Part shown: positions 1 through 10,620 of the stretch, one piece after another
Layout of the letters: every line of letters starts with the position of its first letter
Numbering within the stretch: position 1 is the first letter of the stretch
Origin: Melieria omissa
Lineage: Eukaryota; Arthropoda; Insecta; Diptera; Ulidiidae
Assembly (NCBI GenBank): GCA_963971225.1
Contig: CAXARI010000080.1
Location: 62,001 to 126,000 of the forward strand
DNA: 64,000 bases
Direction: 5' to 3'
Notes under the pieces: generated by a model
Told to the model about the DNA's origin: nothing
Seen by the model: the letters and a program-made list of their open reading frames with translations, nothing else
Databases searched by the model: none
Translations under genes and position numbers: made by a program

Positions 1-40
1 GGCACCCCTGATATAGATGTATCATGTGGTCGATATCACT

Positions 41-99
41 TTTCCACAACGAAATTCTCCTGCATTATTTGAGATAGCGAGAAGATTGACCCCATTTAT
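41..99. repeat. Ancestral sub-repeat 5, right part (after the insert)
   Basis: This stretch of unit 1 resembles the 3' third of sub-repeat 3 (575-632): both begin with ttcc and end in a ga-rich run before gaaagc. The distance from ttcc to the next gaaagc is 58 bp in both. It is the continuation of the sub-repeat broken by the 340-bp insert at the end of each unit. Divergence is high, so similarity is by phrase and spacing. Confidence 0.65.
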
Positions 100-273
100 G
101 AAAGCTCAAAACTCCAGCTAGGTTTTAAGGTTATTATTTTTTCTATAAACCTAGAATCATCATATTTTACAAGCATTTTATCGATTTTGCAGTAGGCAGC
201 CATTTAATGTCACTCTTGCGCATCGATCTGTTCATGATTGCCTAATAGTAATCAAATTATTGATTTAATTTGA
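100..273. repeat. Ancestral sub-repeat 1 (174 bp) within unit 1
   Basis: It starts at gaaagct, followed by a ctccagctaggttttaagg box, then acaagcatttta at 169-180 and gcgcatcgat at 218-227. The same ordered boxes recur in sub-repeats 2 and 3 at 173-183 bp spacing. This shows the 1180-bp unit was built from a shorter old satellite about one nucleosome repeat long. Confidence 0.8.
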
Positions 274-456
274 TAAAGCTGCAATCTCTAGCTACATTTT
301 AAGGGGTTTTTTATTAACGTAACCCATACCGTTTGGAATCTATAAGCACTTTAGTGGTGAGTGTGTATTTTGTAATAGGCAGTTTTTCAATGTTATCCTT
401 GCGCATCGATATGCTCATTATTCCTGAAGGATAATGAAAAGTTAGGGACCAATATA
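274..456. repeat. Ancestral sub-repeat 2 (183 bp) within unit 1
   Basis: The boxes are taaagctgcaatctctagct at 274, ttttaagg at 297, ataagcactttagtgg from 342 and gcgcatcgat at 401-410. Order and spacing match sub-repeats 1 and 3. It contains the p300 variant site (T, G or A) and the p309 and p313 sites that mark higher-order copies further right. Confidence 0.8.
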
Positions 457-632
457 GAAAGCATAAGACTCTGGCTAAATTTTAAGGGGTCAATTATTAA
501 TATGCACTTATGCATTTGGTGTTGACAAGCATTTTAGTGGTTGCACCCAAGTAGCAATTTTTTCAAAGTCACCGTTCCAAATCGATTTGCTTTCGAACCT
601 TGGGGTATAGAAGGATGATTGATACCATTATA
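457..632. repeat. Ancestral sub-repeat 3 (176 bp) within unit 1
   Basis: It starts gaaagcataagactctggct, followed by aattttaagg, acaagcattttagtggt from 525, and ccaaatcgatttgc at 577-590. This is the best-preserved reference copy for aligning sub-repeats 4 and 5. It holds a minus-strand ggttcgaaagc at 589-599, which resembles a Pol III B box but lacks a convincing A box. Confidence 0.8.
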
Positions 633-758
633 GAAAGCATACGAGTCTAGCTAAATAATAAGGCATAATATTATTAAAATCCGTTAACGGGTCGAGATTT
701 AACAGCCATAATTTCGATCATGCTGCCGGTGGGATATTTTTGTATTTACCAAATTATT
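633..758. repeat. Ancestral sub-repeat 4, internally shortened to 126 bp
   Basis: The start (gaaagcatacgagtctagct) and the end (atttcgatcatgctg, then ggtgggatat) align to sub-repeat 3. About 50 bp are missing between them, including the acaagcattttagtgg box. A 10-bp perfect palindrome, ccgttaacgg, lies at 681-690. The A/B diagnostic sites p707 and p750 are in this copy. Confidence 0.7.
681..690. other. 10-bp perfect palindrome ccgttaacgg in every unit
   Basis: The sequence equals its own reverse complement. It sits just left of the ragged middle of shortened sub-repeat 4. I saw no variant at it in the units I checked. It could be a dimeric protein site or chance, and no function can be assigned from sequence. 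Confidence 0.5.
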
Positions 759-880
759 GAAAGGTGGTCACTCTGGCATAATTTTGACGCCATTTTGATT
801 AAAGTGATTGTGCGTACTTAGGTTCCACAAGCATTTGATTGGTTATATAGATCAGAGGTGCATTCTTTCAATCAGTCGTT
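759..880. repeat. Ancestral sub-repeat 5, left part (before the insert)
   Basis: It begins gaaaggtggtcactctggcat, then acaagcatttgattggtt from 827 and gcattctttcaatcagtcgtt to 880. Each matches a box of sub-repeat 3, whose counterparts are ctctggct, acaagcattttagtgg and gcaattttttcaaagtc. It breaks off at cgtt. The missing 3' third is found at the start of the next unit (1221-1279), giving 122 + 59 = 181 bp, the full ancestral length. Confidence 0.7.
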
Positions 881-894
881 GTTGTGACAGCAAC
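878..894. other. Short hairpin at the left edge of the insert
   Basis: gttgttg and cagcaac pair over 7 bp with one G-T wobble around a 3-base loop. It lies across the junction between old satellite and the inserted 340 bp. Units 2 and 6 carry G to A at p886 in the loop. A structured end could reflect how the insert arrived, which is speculation. Confidence 0.4.
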
Positions 895-900
895 GAAGCA

Positions 901-908
901 ACACGTGT
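901..908. other. acacgtgt palindrome with CACGTG core
   Basis: This is an 8-bp palindrome beside the GC-rich patch of the insert. The CACGTG core is the E-box recognised by bHLH proteins in animals and plants, but one such match per kilobase unit is not evidence of use. Unit 4 has G to A at the core (4445), giving cacatgtg, which is again palindromic. Confidence 0.3.
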
Positions 909-950
909 GGGGGCTGCGCGGATTTTTGTTTTGTTTCCTCAAGAAATTCT

Positions 951-1115
951 ATGTATGAAAAAAAATTAGATGCTTTTGTTGTTGTAGTTTTTGTTTTGGC
1001 GATTGGTTGGCCTTTCGGCAATGACAAATGGGAACATTATATTTTTTTCACTTATAATTTGAAGGGTCAAGCGAAATGCACAATGCGCTTTCAACTAATT
1101 CAATTAATTAAATAA
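951..1115 (+). other. Recurrent 54-codon open frame, probably not a gene
   Basis: Nearly every unit repeats this frame at p951-p1115. It starts with MYEKKLDAF, runs through a hydrophobic VVVVFVLAIGWPF stretch and stops at taa in the AT tract. The variants seen are all protein-changing: Leu/Phe at p1061, Arg/Cys/Tyr at p1086-p1087, Ile to Asn in units 26 and 32, and Gln to stop in units 23 and 29. That is not what purifying selection leaves. No family is recognised. It could be a remnant of coding sequence in the captured insert or simply chance. Confidence 0.15.
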
Positions 1116-1180
1116 TTTGTTTGCATTTTTTTGGGCAACTTTAAATGTATTGGTTTTTGCTTTTCCATAAGAAGACTTTG

Positions 1181-2360
1181 GGCACCCCTGATATAGATGT
1201 ATCATGTGGTCGATATCACTTTTCCACAACGAAATTCTCCTGCATTATTTGAGATAGCGAGAAGATTGACCCCATTTATGAAAGCTCAAAACTCCAGCTA
1301 GGTTTTAAGGTTATTATTTTTTCTATAAACCTAGAATCATCATATTTTACAAGCATTTTATCGATTTTGCAGTAGGCAGCCATTTAATGTCACTCTTGCG
1401 CATCGATCTGTTCATGATTGCCTAATAGTAATCAAATTATTGATTTAATTTGATAAAGCTGCAATCTCTAGCTACATTTAAAGGGGTTTTTTATTAACGT
1501 AACCCATACCGTTTGGAATCTATAAGCACTTTAGTGGTGAGTGTGTATTTTGTAATAGGCAGTTTTTCAATGTTATCCTTGCGCATCGATATGCTCATTA
1601 TTCCTGAAGGATAATGAAAAGTTAGGGACCAATATAGAAAGCATAAGACTCTGGCTAAATTTTAAGGGGTCAATTATTAATATGCACTTATGCATTTGGT
1701 GTTGACAAGCATTTTAGTGGTTGCACCCAAGTAGCAATTTTTTCAAAGTCACCGTTCCAAATCGATTTGCTTTCGAACCTTGGGGTATAGAAGGATGATT
1801 GATACCATTATAGAAAGCATACGAGTCTAGCTAAATAATAAGGCATAATATTATTAAAATCCGTTAACGGGTCGAGATTTAACAGCCATAATTTCGATCA
1901 TGCTGCCGGTGGGATATTTTTTTATTTACCAAATTATTGAAAGGTGGTCACTCTGGCATAATTTTGACGCCATTTTGATTAAAGTGATTGTGCGTACTTA
2001 GGTTCCACAAGCATTTGATTGGTTATATAGATCAGAGGTGCATTCTTTCAATCAGTCGTTGTTGTAACAGCAACGAAGCAACACGTGTGGGGGCTGCGCG
2101 GATTTTTGTTTTGTTTCCTCAAGAAATTCTATGTATGAAAAAAAATTAGATGCTTTTGTTGTTGTAGTTTTTGTTTTGGCGATTGGTTGGCCTTTCGGCA
2201 ATGACAAATGGGAACATTATATTTTTTTCACTTATAATTTGAAGGGTCAAGCGAAATGCACAATGTGCTTTCAACTAATTCAATTAATTAAATAATTTGT
2301 TTGCATTTTTTTGGGCAACTTTAAATGTATTGGTTTTTGCTTTTCCATAAGAAGACTTTG
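1181..2360. repeat. Satellite unit 2, type A, 1180 bp
   Basis: It has A at p778 and T at p1086. A private A sits at 1480 (p300). G to A at 2066 (p886) is shared only with unit 6, four units on, a trace of an old four-unit repeat. Confidence 0.97.
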
Positions 2361-3540
2361 GGCACCCCTGATATAGATGTATCATGTGGTCGATATCACT
2401 TTTCCACAACGAAATTCTCCTGCATTATTTGAGATAGCGAGAAGATTGACCCCATTTATGAAAGCTGAAAACTCCAGCTAGGTTTTAAGGTTATTATTTT
2501 TTCTATAAACCTAGAATCATCATATTTTACAAGCATTTTATCGATTTTGCAGTAGGCAGCCATTTAATGTCACTCTTGCGCATCGATCTGTTCATGATTG
2601 CCTAATAGTAATCAAATTATTGATTTAATTTGATAAAGCTGCAATCTCTAGCTACATTTTAAGGGGTTTTTTATTAACGTAACCCATACCGTTTGGAATC
2701 TATAAGCACTTTAGTGGTGAGTGTGTATTTTGTAATAGGCAGTTTTTCAATGTTATCCTTGCGCATCGATATGCTCATTATTCCTGAAGGATAATGAAAA
2801 GTTAGGGACCAATATAGAAAGCATAAGACTCTGGCTAAATTTTAAGGGGTCAATTATTAATATGCACTTATGCATTTGGTGTTGACAAGCATTTTAGTGG
2901 TTGCACCCAAGTAGCAATTTTTTCAAAGTCACCGTTCCAAATCGATTTGCTTTCGAACCTTGGGGTATAGAAGGATGATTGATACCATTATAGAAAGCAT
3001 ACGAGTCTAGCTAAATAATAAGGCATAATATTATTAAAATCCGTTAACGGGTCGAGATTTAACAGCCATAATTTCGATCATGCTGCCGGTGGGATATTTT
3101 TTTATTTACCAAATTATTGAAAGGTGGTCACTCTGGCTTAATTTTGACGCCATTTTGATTAAAGTGATTGTGCGTACTTAGGTTCCACAAGCATTTGATT
3201 GGTTATATAGATCAGAGGTGCATTCTTTCAATCAGTCGTTGTTGTGACAGCAACGAAGCAACACGTGTGGGGGCTGCGCGGATTTTTGTTTTGTTTCCTC
3301 AAGAAATTCTATGTATGAAAAAAAATTAGATGCTTTTGTTGTTGTAGTTTTTGTTTTGGCGATTGGTTGGCCTTTCGGCAATGACAAATGGGAACATTAT
3401 ATTTTTTTCACTTATAATTTGAAGGGTCAAGCGAAATGCACAATGTGCTTTCAACTAATTCAATTAATTAAATAATTTGTTTGCATTTTTTTGGGCAACT
3501 TTAAATGTATTGGTTTTTGCTTTTCCATAAGAAGACTTTG
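2361..3540. repeat. Satellite unit 3, type A, 1180 bp
   Basis: It has G at p107 (aaagctgaaa), T at p778, and G and T at p1061 and p1086. It resembles unit 7, four units on, apart from p1086. Confidence 0.97.
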
Positions 3541-4720
3541 GGCACCCCTGATATAGATGTATCATGTGGTCGATATCACTTTTCCACAACGAAATTCTCC
3601 TGCATTATTTGAGATAGCGAGAAGATTGACCCCATTTATGAAAGCTCAAAACTCCAGCTAGGTTTTAAGGTTATTATTTTTTCTATAAACCTAGAATCAT
3701 CATATTTTACAAGCATTTTATCGATTTTGCAGTAGGCAGCCATTTAATGTCACTCTTGCGCATCGATCTGTTCATGATTGCCTAATAGTAATCAAATTAT
3801 TGATTTAATTTGATAAAGCTGCAATCTCTAGCTACATTTTAAGGGGTTTTTTATTAACGTAACCCATACCGTTTGGAATCTATAAGCACTTTAGTGGTGA
3901 GTGTGTATTTTGTAATAGGCAGTTTTTCAATGTTATCCTTGCGCATCGATATGCTCATTATTCCTGAAGGATAATGAAAAGTTAGGGACCAATATAGAAA
4001 GCAAAAGACTCTGGCTAAATTTTAAGGGGTCAATTATTAATATGCACTTATGCATTTGGTGTTGACAAGCATTTTAGTGGTTGCACCCAAGTAGCAATTT
4101 TTTCAAAGTCACCGTTCCAAATCGATTTGCTTTCGAACCTTGGGGTATAGAAGGATGATTGATACCATTATAGAAAGCATACGAGTCTAGCTAAATAATA
4201 AGGCATAATATTATTAAAATCCGTTAACGGGTCGAGATTTAACAGCCATAATTTCGATCATGCTGCCGGTGGGATATTTTTTTATTTACCAAATTATTGA
4301 AAGGTGGTCACTCTGGCATAATTTTGACGCCATTTTGATTAAAGTGATTGTGCGTACTTAGGTTCCACAAGCATTTGATTGGTTATATAGATCAGAGGTG
4401 CATTCTTTCAATCAGTCGTTGTTGTGACAGCAACGAAGCAACACATGTGGGGGCTGCGCGGATTTTTGTTTTGTTTCCTCAAGAAATTCTATGTATGAAA
4501 AAAAATTAGATGCTTTTGTTGTTGTAGTTTTTGTTTTGGCGATTGGTTGGCCTTTCGGCAATGACAAATGGGAACATTATATTTTTTTCACTTATAATTT
4601 GAAGGGTCAAGCGAAATGCACAATGTGCTTTCAACTAATTCAATTAATTAAATAATTTGTTTGCATTTTTTTGGGCAACTTTAAATGTATTGGTTTTTGC
4701 TTTTCCATAAGAAGACTTTG
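3541..4720. repeat. Satellite unit 4, type A, 1180 bp
   Basis: It has A at p778. Private changes are T to A at 4004 and a CpG to CpA change at 4445 inside the CACGTG palindrome. Confidence 0.97.
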
Positions 4721-5900
4721 GGCACCCCTGATATAGATGTATCATGTGGTCGATATCACTTTTCCACAACGAAATTCTCCTGCATTATTTGAGATAGCGA
4801 GAAGATTGACCCCATTTATGAAAGCTCAAAACTCCAGCTAGGTTTTAAGGTTATTATTTTTTCTATAAACCTAGAATCATCATATTTTACAAGCATTTTA
4901 TCGATTTTGCAGTAGGCAGCCATTTAATGTCACTCTTGCGCATCGATCTGTTCATGATTGCCTAATAGTAATCAAATTATTGATTTAATTTGATAAAGCT
5001 GCAATCTCTAGCTACATTTTAAGGGGTTTTTTATTAACGTAACCCATACCGTTTGGAATCTATAAGCACTTTAGTGGTGAGTGTGTATTTTGTAATAGGC
5101 AGTTTTTCAATGTTATCCTTGCGCATCGATATGCTCATTATTCCTGAAGGATAATGAAAAGTTAGGGACCAATATAGAAAGCATAAGACTCTGGCTAAAT
5201 TTTAAGGGGTCAATTATTAATATGCACTTATGCATTTGGTGTTGACAAGCATTTTAGTGGTTGCACCCAAGTAGCAATTTTTTCAAAGTCACCGTTCCAA
5301 ATCGATTTGCTTTCGAACCTTGGGGTATAGAAGGATGATTGATACCATTATAGAAAGCATACGAGTCTAGCTAAATAATAAGGCATAATATTATTAAAAT
5401 CCGTTAACGGGTCGAGGTTTAACAGCCATAATTTCGATCATGCTGCCGGTGGGATATTTTTTTATTTACCAAATTATTGAAAGGTGGTCACTCTGGCATA
5501 ATTTTGACGCCATTTTGATTAAAGTGATTGTGCGTACTTAGGTTCCACAAGCATTTGATTGGTTATATAGATCAGAGGTGCATTCTTTCAATCAGTCGTT
5601 GTTGTGACAGCAACGAAGCAACACGTGTGGGGGCTGCGCGGATTTTTGTTTTGTTTCCTCAAGAAATTCTATGTATGAAAAAAAATTAGATGCTTTTGTT
5701 GTTGTAGTTTTTGTTTTGGCGATTGGTTGGCCTTTCGGCAATGACAAATGGGAACATTATATTTTTTTCACTTATAATTTTAAGGGTCAAGCGAAATGCA
5801 CAATGTGCTTTCAACTAATTCAATTAATTAAATAATTTGTTTGCATTTTTTTGGGCAACTTTAAATGTATTGGTTTTTGCTTTTCCATAAGAAGACTTTG
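4721..5900. repeat. Satellite unit 5, mosaic A with B-like T at p1061
   Basis: It is type A through p787 but has T at p1061, followed by the short AT tract. A private A to G is at 5417. This is the first sign of exchange between A and B units in the last 400 bp. Confidence 0.96.
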
Positions 5901-7080
5901 GGCACCCCTGATATAGATGTATCATGTGGTCGATATCACTTTTCCACAACGAAATTCTCCTGCATTATTTGAGATAGCGAGAAGATTGACCCCATTTATG
6001 AAAGCTGAAAACTCCAGCTAGGTTTTAAGGTTATTATTTTTTCTATAAACCTAGAATCATCATATTTTACAAGCATTTTATCGATTTTGCAGTAGGCAGC
6101 CATTTAATGTCACTCTTGCGCATCGATCTGTTCATGATTGCCTAATAGTAATCAAATTATTGATTTAATTTGATAAAGCTGCAATCTCTAGCTACATTTT
6201 AAGGGGTTTTTTATTAACGTAACCCATACCGTTTGGAATCTATAAGCACTTTAGTGGTGAGTGTGTATTTTGTAATAGGCAGTTTTTCAATGTTATCCTT
6301 GCGCATCGATATGCTCATTATTCCTGAAGGATAATGAAAAGTTAGGGACCAATATAGAAAGCATAAGACTCTGGCTAAATTTTAAGGGGTCAATTATTAA
6401 TATGCACTTATGCATTTGGTGTTGACAAGCATTTTAGTGGTTGCACCCAAGTAGCAATTTTTTCAAAGTCACCGTTCCAAATCGATTTGCTTTCGAACCT
6501 TGGGGTATAGAAGGATGATTGATACCATTATAGAAAGCATACGAGTCTAGCTAAATAATAAGGCATAATATTATTAAAATCCGTTAACGGGTCGAGATTT
6601 AACAGCCATAATTTCGATCATGCTGCCGGTGGGATATTTTTTTATTTACCAAATTATTGAAAGGTGGTCACTCTGGCATAATTTTGACGCCATTTTGATT
6701 AAAGTGATTGTGCGTACTTAGGTTCCACAAGCATTTGATTGGTTATATAGATCAGAGGTGCATTCTTTCAATCAGTCGTTGTTGTAACAGCAACGAAGCA
6801 ACACGTGTGGGGGCTGCGCGGATTTTTGTTTTGTTTCCTCAAGAAATTCTATGTATGAAAAAAAATTAGATGCTTTTGTTGTTGTAGTTTTTGTTTTGGC
6901 GATTGGTTGGCCTTTCGGCAATGACAAATGGGAACATTATATTTTTTTCACTTATAATTTGAAGGGTCAAGCGAAATGCACAATGTGCTTTCAACTAATT
7001 CAATTAATTAAATAATTTGTTTGCATTTTTTTGGGCAACTTTAAATGTATTGGTTTTTGCTTTTCCATAAGAAGACTTTG
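5901..7080. repeat. Satellite unit 6, type A, 1180 bp
   Basis: It has G at p107, A at p778 and the p886 A shared with unit 2 (at 6786). Confidence 0.97.
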
Positions 7081-8260
7081 GGCACCCCTGATATAGATGT
7101 ATCATGTGGTCGATATCACTTTTCCACAACGAAATTCTCCTGCATTATTTGAGATAGCGAGAAGATTGACCCCATTTATGAAAGCTGAAAACTCCAGCTA
7201 GGTTTTAAGGTTATTATTTTTTCTATAAACCTAGAATCATCATATTTTACAAGCATTTTATCGATTTTGCAGTAGGCAGCCATTTAATGTCACTCTTGCG
7301 CATCGATCTGTTCATGATTGCCTAATAGTAATCAAATTATTGATTTAATTTGATAAAGCTGCAATCTCTAGCTACATTTTAAGGGGTTTTTTATTAACGT
7401 AACCCATACCGTTTGGAATCTATAAGCACTTTAGTGGTGAGTGTGTATTTTGTAATAGGCAGTTTTTCAATGTTATCCTTGCGCATCGATATGCTCATTA
7501 TTCCTGAAGGATAATGAAAAGTTAGGGACCAATATAGAAAGCATAAGACTCTGGCTAAATTTTAAGGGGTCAATTATTAATATGCACTTATGCATTTGGT
7601 GTTGACAAGCATTTTAGTGGTTGCACCCAAGTAGCAATTTTTTCAAAGTCACCGTTCCAAATCGATTTGCTTTCGAACCTTGGGGTATAGAAGGATGATT
7701 GATACCATTATAGAAAGCATACGAGTCTAGCTAAATAATAAGGCATAATATTATTAAAATCCGTTAACGGGTCGAGATTTAACAGCCATAATTTCGATCA
7801 TGCTGCCGGTGGGATATTTTTTTATTTACCAAATTATTGAAAGGTGGTCACTCTGGCTTAATTTTGACGCCATTTTGATTAAAGTGATTGTGCGTACTTA
7901 GGTTCCACAAGCATTTGATTGGTTATATAGATCAGAGGTGCATTCTTTCAATCAGTCGTTGTTGTGACAGCAACGAAGCAACACGTGTGGGGGCTGCGCG
8001 GATTTTTGTTTTGTTTCCTCAAGAAATTCTATGTATGAAAAAAAATTAGATGCTTTTGTTGTTGTAGTTTTTGTTTTGGCGATTGGTTGGCCTTTCGGCA
8101 ATGACAAATGGGAACATTATATTTTTTTCACTTATAATTTGAAGGGTCAAGCGAAATGCACAATGCGCTTTCAACTAATTCAATTAATTAAATAATTTGT
8201 TTGCATTTTTTTGGGCAACTTTAAATGTATTGGTTTTTGCTTTTCCATAAGAAGACTTTG
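7081..8260. repeat. Satellite unit 7, type A, 1180 bp
   Basis: It has G at p107, T at p778 and C at p1086. Units 14 and 18 carry the same set, so this haplotype was copied more than once. Confidence 0.97.
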
Positions 8261-9440
8261 GGCACCCCTGATATAGATGTATCATGTGGTCGATATCACT
8301 TTTCCACAACGAAATTCTCCTGCATTATTTGAGATAGCGAGAAGATTGACCCCATTTATGAAAGCTCAAAACTCCAGCTAGGTTTTAAGGTTATTATTTT
8401 TTCTATAAACCTAGAATCATCATATTTTACAAGCATTTTATCGATTTTGCAGTAGGCAGCCATTTAATGTCACTCTTGCGCATCGATCTGTTCATGATTG
8501 CCTAATAGTAATCAAATTATTGATTTAATTTGATAAAGCTGCAATCTCTAGCTACATTTTAAGGGGTTTTTTATTAACGTAACCCATACCGTTTGGAATC
8601 TATAAGCACTTTAGTGGTGAGTGTGTATTTTGTAATAGGCAGTTTTTCAATGTTATCCTTGCGCATCGATATGCTCATTATTCCTGAAGGATAATGAAAA
8701 GTTAGGGACCAATATAGAAAGCATAAGACTCTGGCTAAATTTTAAGGGGTCAATTATTAATATGCACTTATGCATTTGGTGTTGACAAGCATTTTAGTGG
8801 TTGCACCCAAGTAGCAATTTTTTCAAAGTCACCGTTCCAAATCGATTTGCTTTCGAACCTTGGGGTATAGAAGGATGATTGATACCATTATAGAAAGCAT
8901 ACGAGTCTAGCTAAATAATAAGGCATAATATTATTAAAATCCGTTAACGGGTCGAGATTTAACAGCTATAATTTCGATCATGCTGCCGGTGGGATATTTT
9001 TTTATTTACAAAATTATTGAAAGGTGGTCACTCTGGCTTAATTTTGACGCCATTTTGATTAAAGTGATTGTGCGTACTTAGGTTCCACAAGCATTTGATT
9101 GGTTATATAGATCAGAGGTGCATTCTTTCAATCAGTCGTTGTTGTGACAGCAACGAAGCAACACGTGTGGGGGCTGCGCGGATTTTTGTTTTGTTTCCTC
9201 AAGAAATTCTATGTATGAAAAAAAATTAGATGCTTTTGTTGTTGTAGTTTTTGTTTTGGCGATTGGTTGGCCTTTCGGCAATGACAAATGGGAACATTAT
9301 ATTTTTTTCACTTATAATTTTAAGGGTCAAGCGAAATGCACAATGTGCTTTCAACTAATTCAATTAATTAAATAATTTGTTTGCATTTTTTTGGGCAACT
9401 TTAAATGTATTGGTTTTTGCTTTTCCATAAGAAGACTTTG
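8261..9440. repeat. Satellite unit 8, early type B, 1180 bp
   Basis: It has T at p707, A at p750 and T at p1061, but keeps A at p787 and the short AT tract. It matches unit 12, which lies 4738 bp on, at all markers. Confidence 0.96.
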
Positions 9441-10620
9441 GGCACCCCTGATATAGATGTATCATGTGGTCGATATCACTTTTCCACAACGAAATTCTCC
9501 TGCATTATTTGAGATAGCGAGAAGATTGACCCCATTTATGAAAGCTCAAAACTCCAGCTAGGTTTTAAGGTTATTATTTTTTCTATAAACCTAGAATCAT
9601 CATATTTTACAAGCATTTTATCGATTTTGCAGTAGGCAGCCATTTAATGTCACTCTTGCGCATCGATCTGTTCATGATTGCCTAATAGTAATCAAATTAT
9701 TGATTTAATTTGATAAAGCTGCAATCTCTAGCTACATTTTAAGGGGTTTTTTATTAACGTAACCCATACCGTTTGGAATCTATAAGCACTTTAGTGGTGA
9801 GTGTGTATTTTGTAATAGGCAGTTTTTCAATGTTATCCTTGCGCATCGATATGCTCATTATTCCTGAAGGATAATGAAAAGTTAGGGACCAATATAGAAA
9901 GCATAAGACTCTGGCTAAATTTTAAGGGGTCAATTATTAATATGCACTTATGCATTTGGTGTTGACAAGCATTTTAGTGGTTGCACCCAAGTAGCAATTT
10001 TTTCAAAGTCACCGTTCCAAATCGATTTGCTTTCGAACCTTGGGGTATAGAAGGATGATTGATACCATTATAGAAAGCATACGAGTCTAGCTAAATAATA
10101 AGGCATAATATTATTAAAATCCGTTAACGGGTCGAGATTTAACAGCCATAATTTCGATCATGCTGCCGGTGGGATATTTTTTTATTTACCAAATTATTGA
10201 AAGGTGGTCACTCTGGCTTAATTTTGACGCCATTTTGATTAAAGTGATTGTGCGTACTTAGGTTCCACAAGCATTTGATTGGTTATATAGATCAGAGGTG
10301 CATTCTTTCAATCAGTCGTTGTTGTGACAGCAACGAAGCAACACGTGTGGGGGCTGCGCGGATTTTTGTTTTGTTTCCTCAAGAAATTCTATGTATGAAA
10401 AAAAATTAGATGCTTTTGTTGTTGTAGTTTTTGTTTTGGCGATTGGTTGGCCTTTCGGCAATGACAAATGGGAACATTATATTTTTTTCACTTATAATTT
10501 GAAGGGTCAAGCGAAATGCACAATGTGCTTTCAACTAATTCAATTAATTAAATAATTTGTTTGCATTTTTTTGGGCAACTTTAAATGTATTGGTTTTTGC
10601 TTTTCCATAAGAAGACTTTG
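9441..10620. repeat. Satellite unit 9, type A, 1180 bp
   Basis: It carries the commonest state at every marker: C at p107, C at p707, C at p750, T at p778, A at p787, G at p1061, T at p1086 and the short tract. Confidence 0.97.

Larger units (their letters stand above)
1..1180. repeat. Satellite unit 1, type A, 1180 bp
   Basis: Reference copy for the p numbering. It has C at p707, C at p750, A at p778, A at p787, G at p1061, C at p1086 and the short AT tract. It carries a private G at 742 that breaks the T run. Confidence 0.97.
881..1220. repeat. 340-bp non-satellite insert inside sub-repeat 5
   Basis: The sequence from gttgtgacag at 881 to the ttcc at 1222 has none of the ancestral boxes, while both sides align to one continuous sub-repeat 3. 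It has a GC-rich patch (907-922), a T-rich plus strand, an open frame of 54 codons (951-1115) and the variable AT tract near 1101. I see no terminal inverted repeat. The flanks tcagtcgtt and tcactttt could be a decayed target duplication, but this is weak. It may be a fragment of a mobile element or host DNA captured before the unit was amplified. Confidence 0.6.

Noticed and set aside
681..697. CENP-B box-like sequence around ccgttaacgggtcg
   Set aside because: It shares cgtt and aacggg with the mammalian CENP-B box, but about 3 bp are missing between the two halves, so the essential spacing is wrong in both orientations.
1..1180. Assignment to a named satellite family or species
   Set aside because: The A+T-rich boxes remind me of insect satellites in general, but I could not match them to any family I know well enough to name.
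881..1220. Intact transposon or SINE within the unit
   Set aside because: There is no terminal inverted repeat, no A box plus B box pair inside the segment, no poly-A or simple 3' tail and no transposase frame. Only a decayed fragment remains possible.
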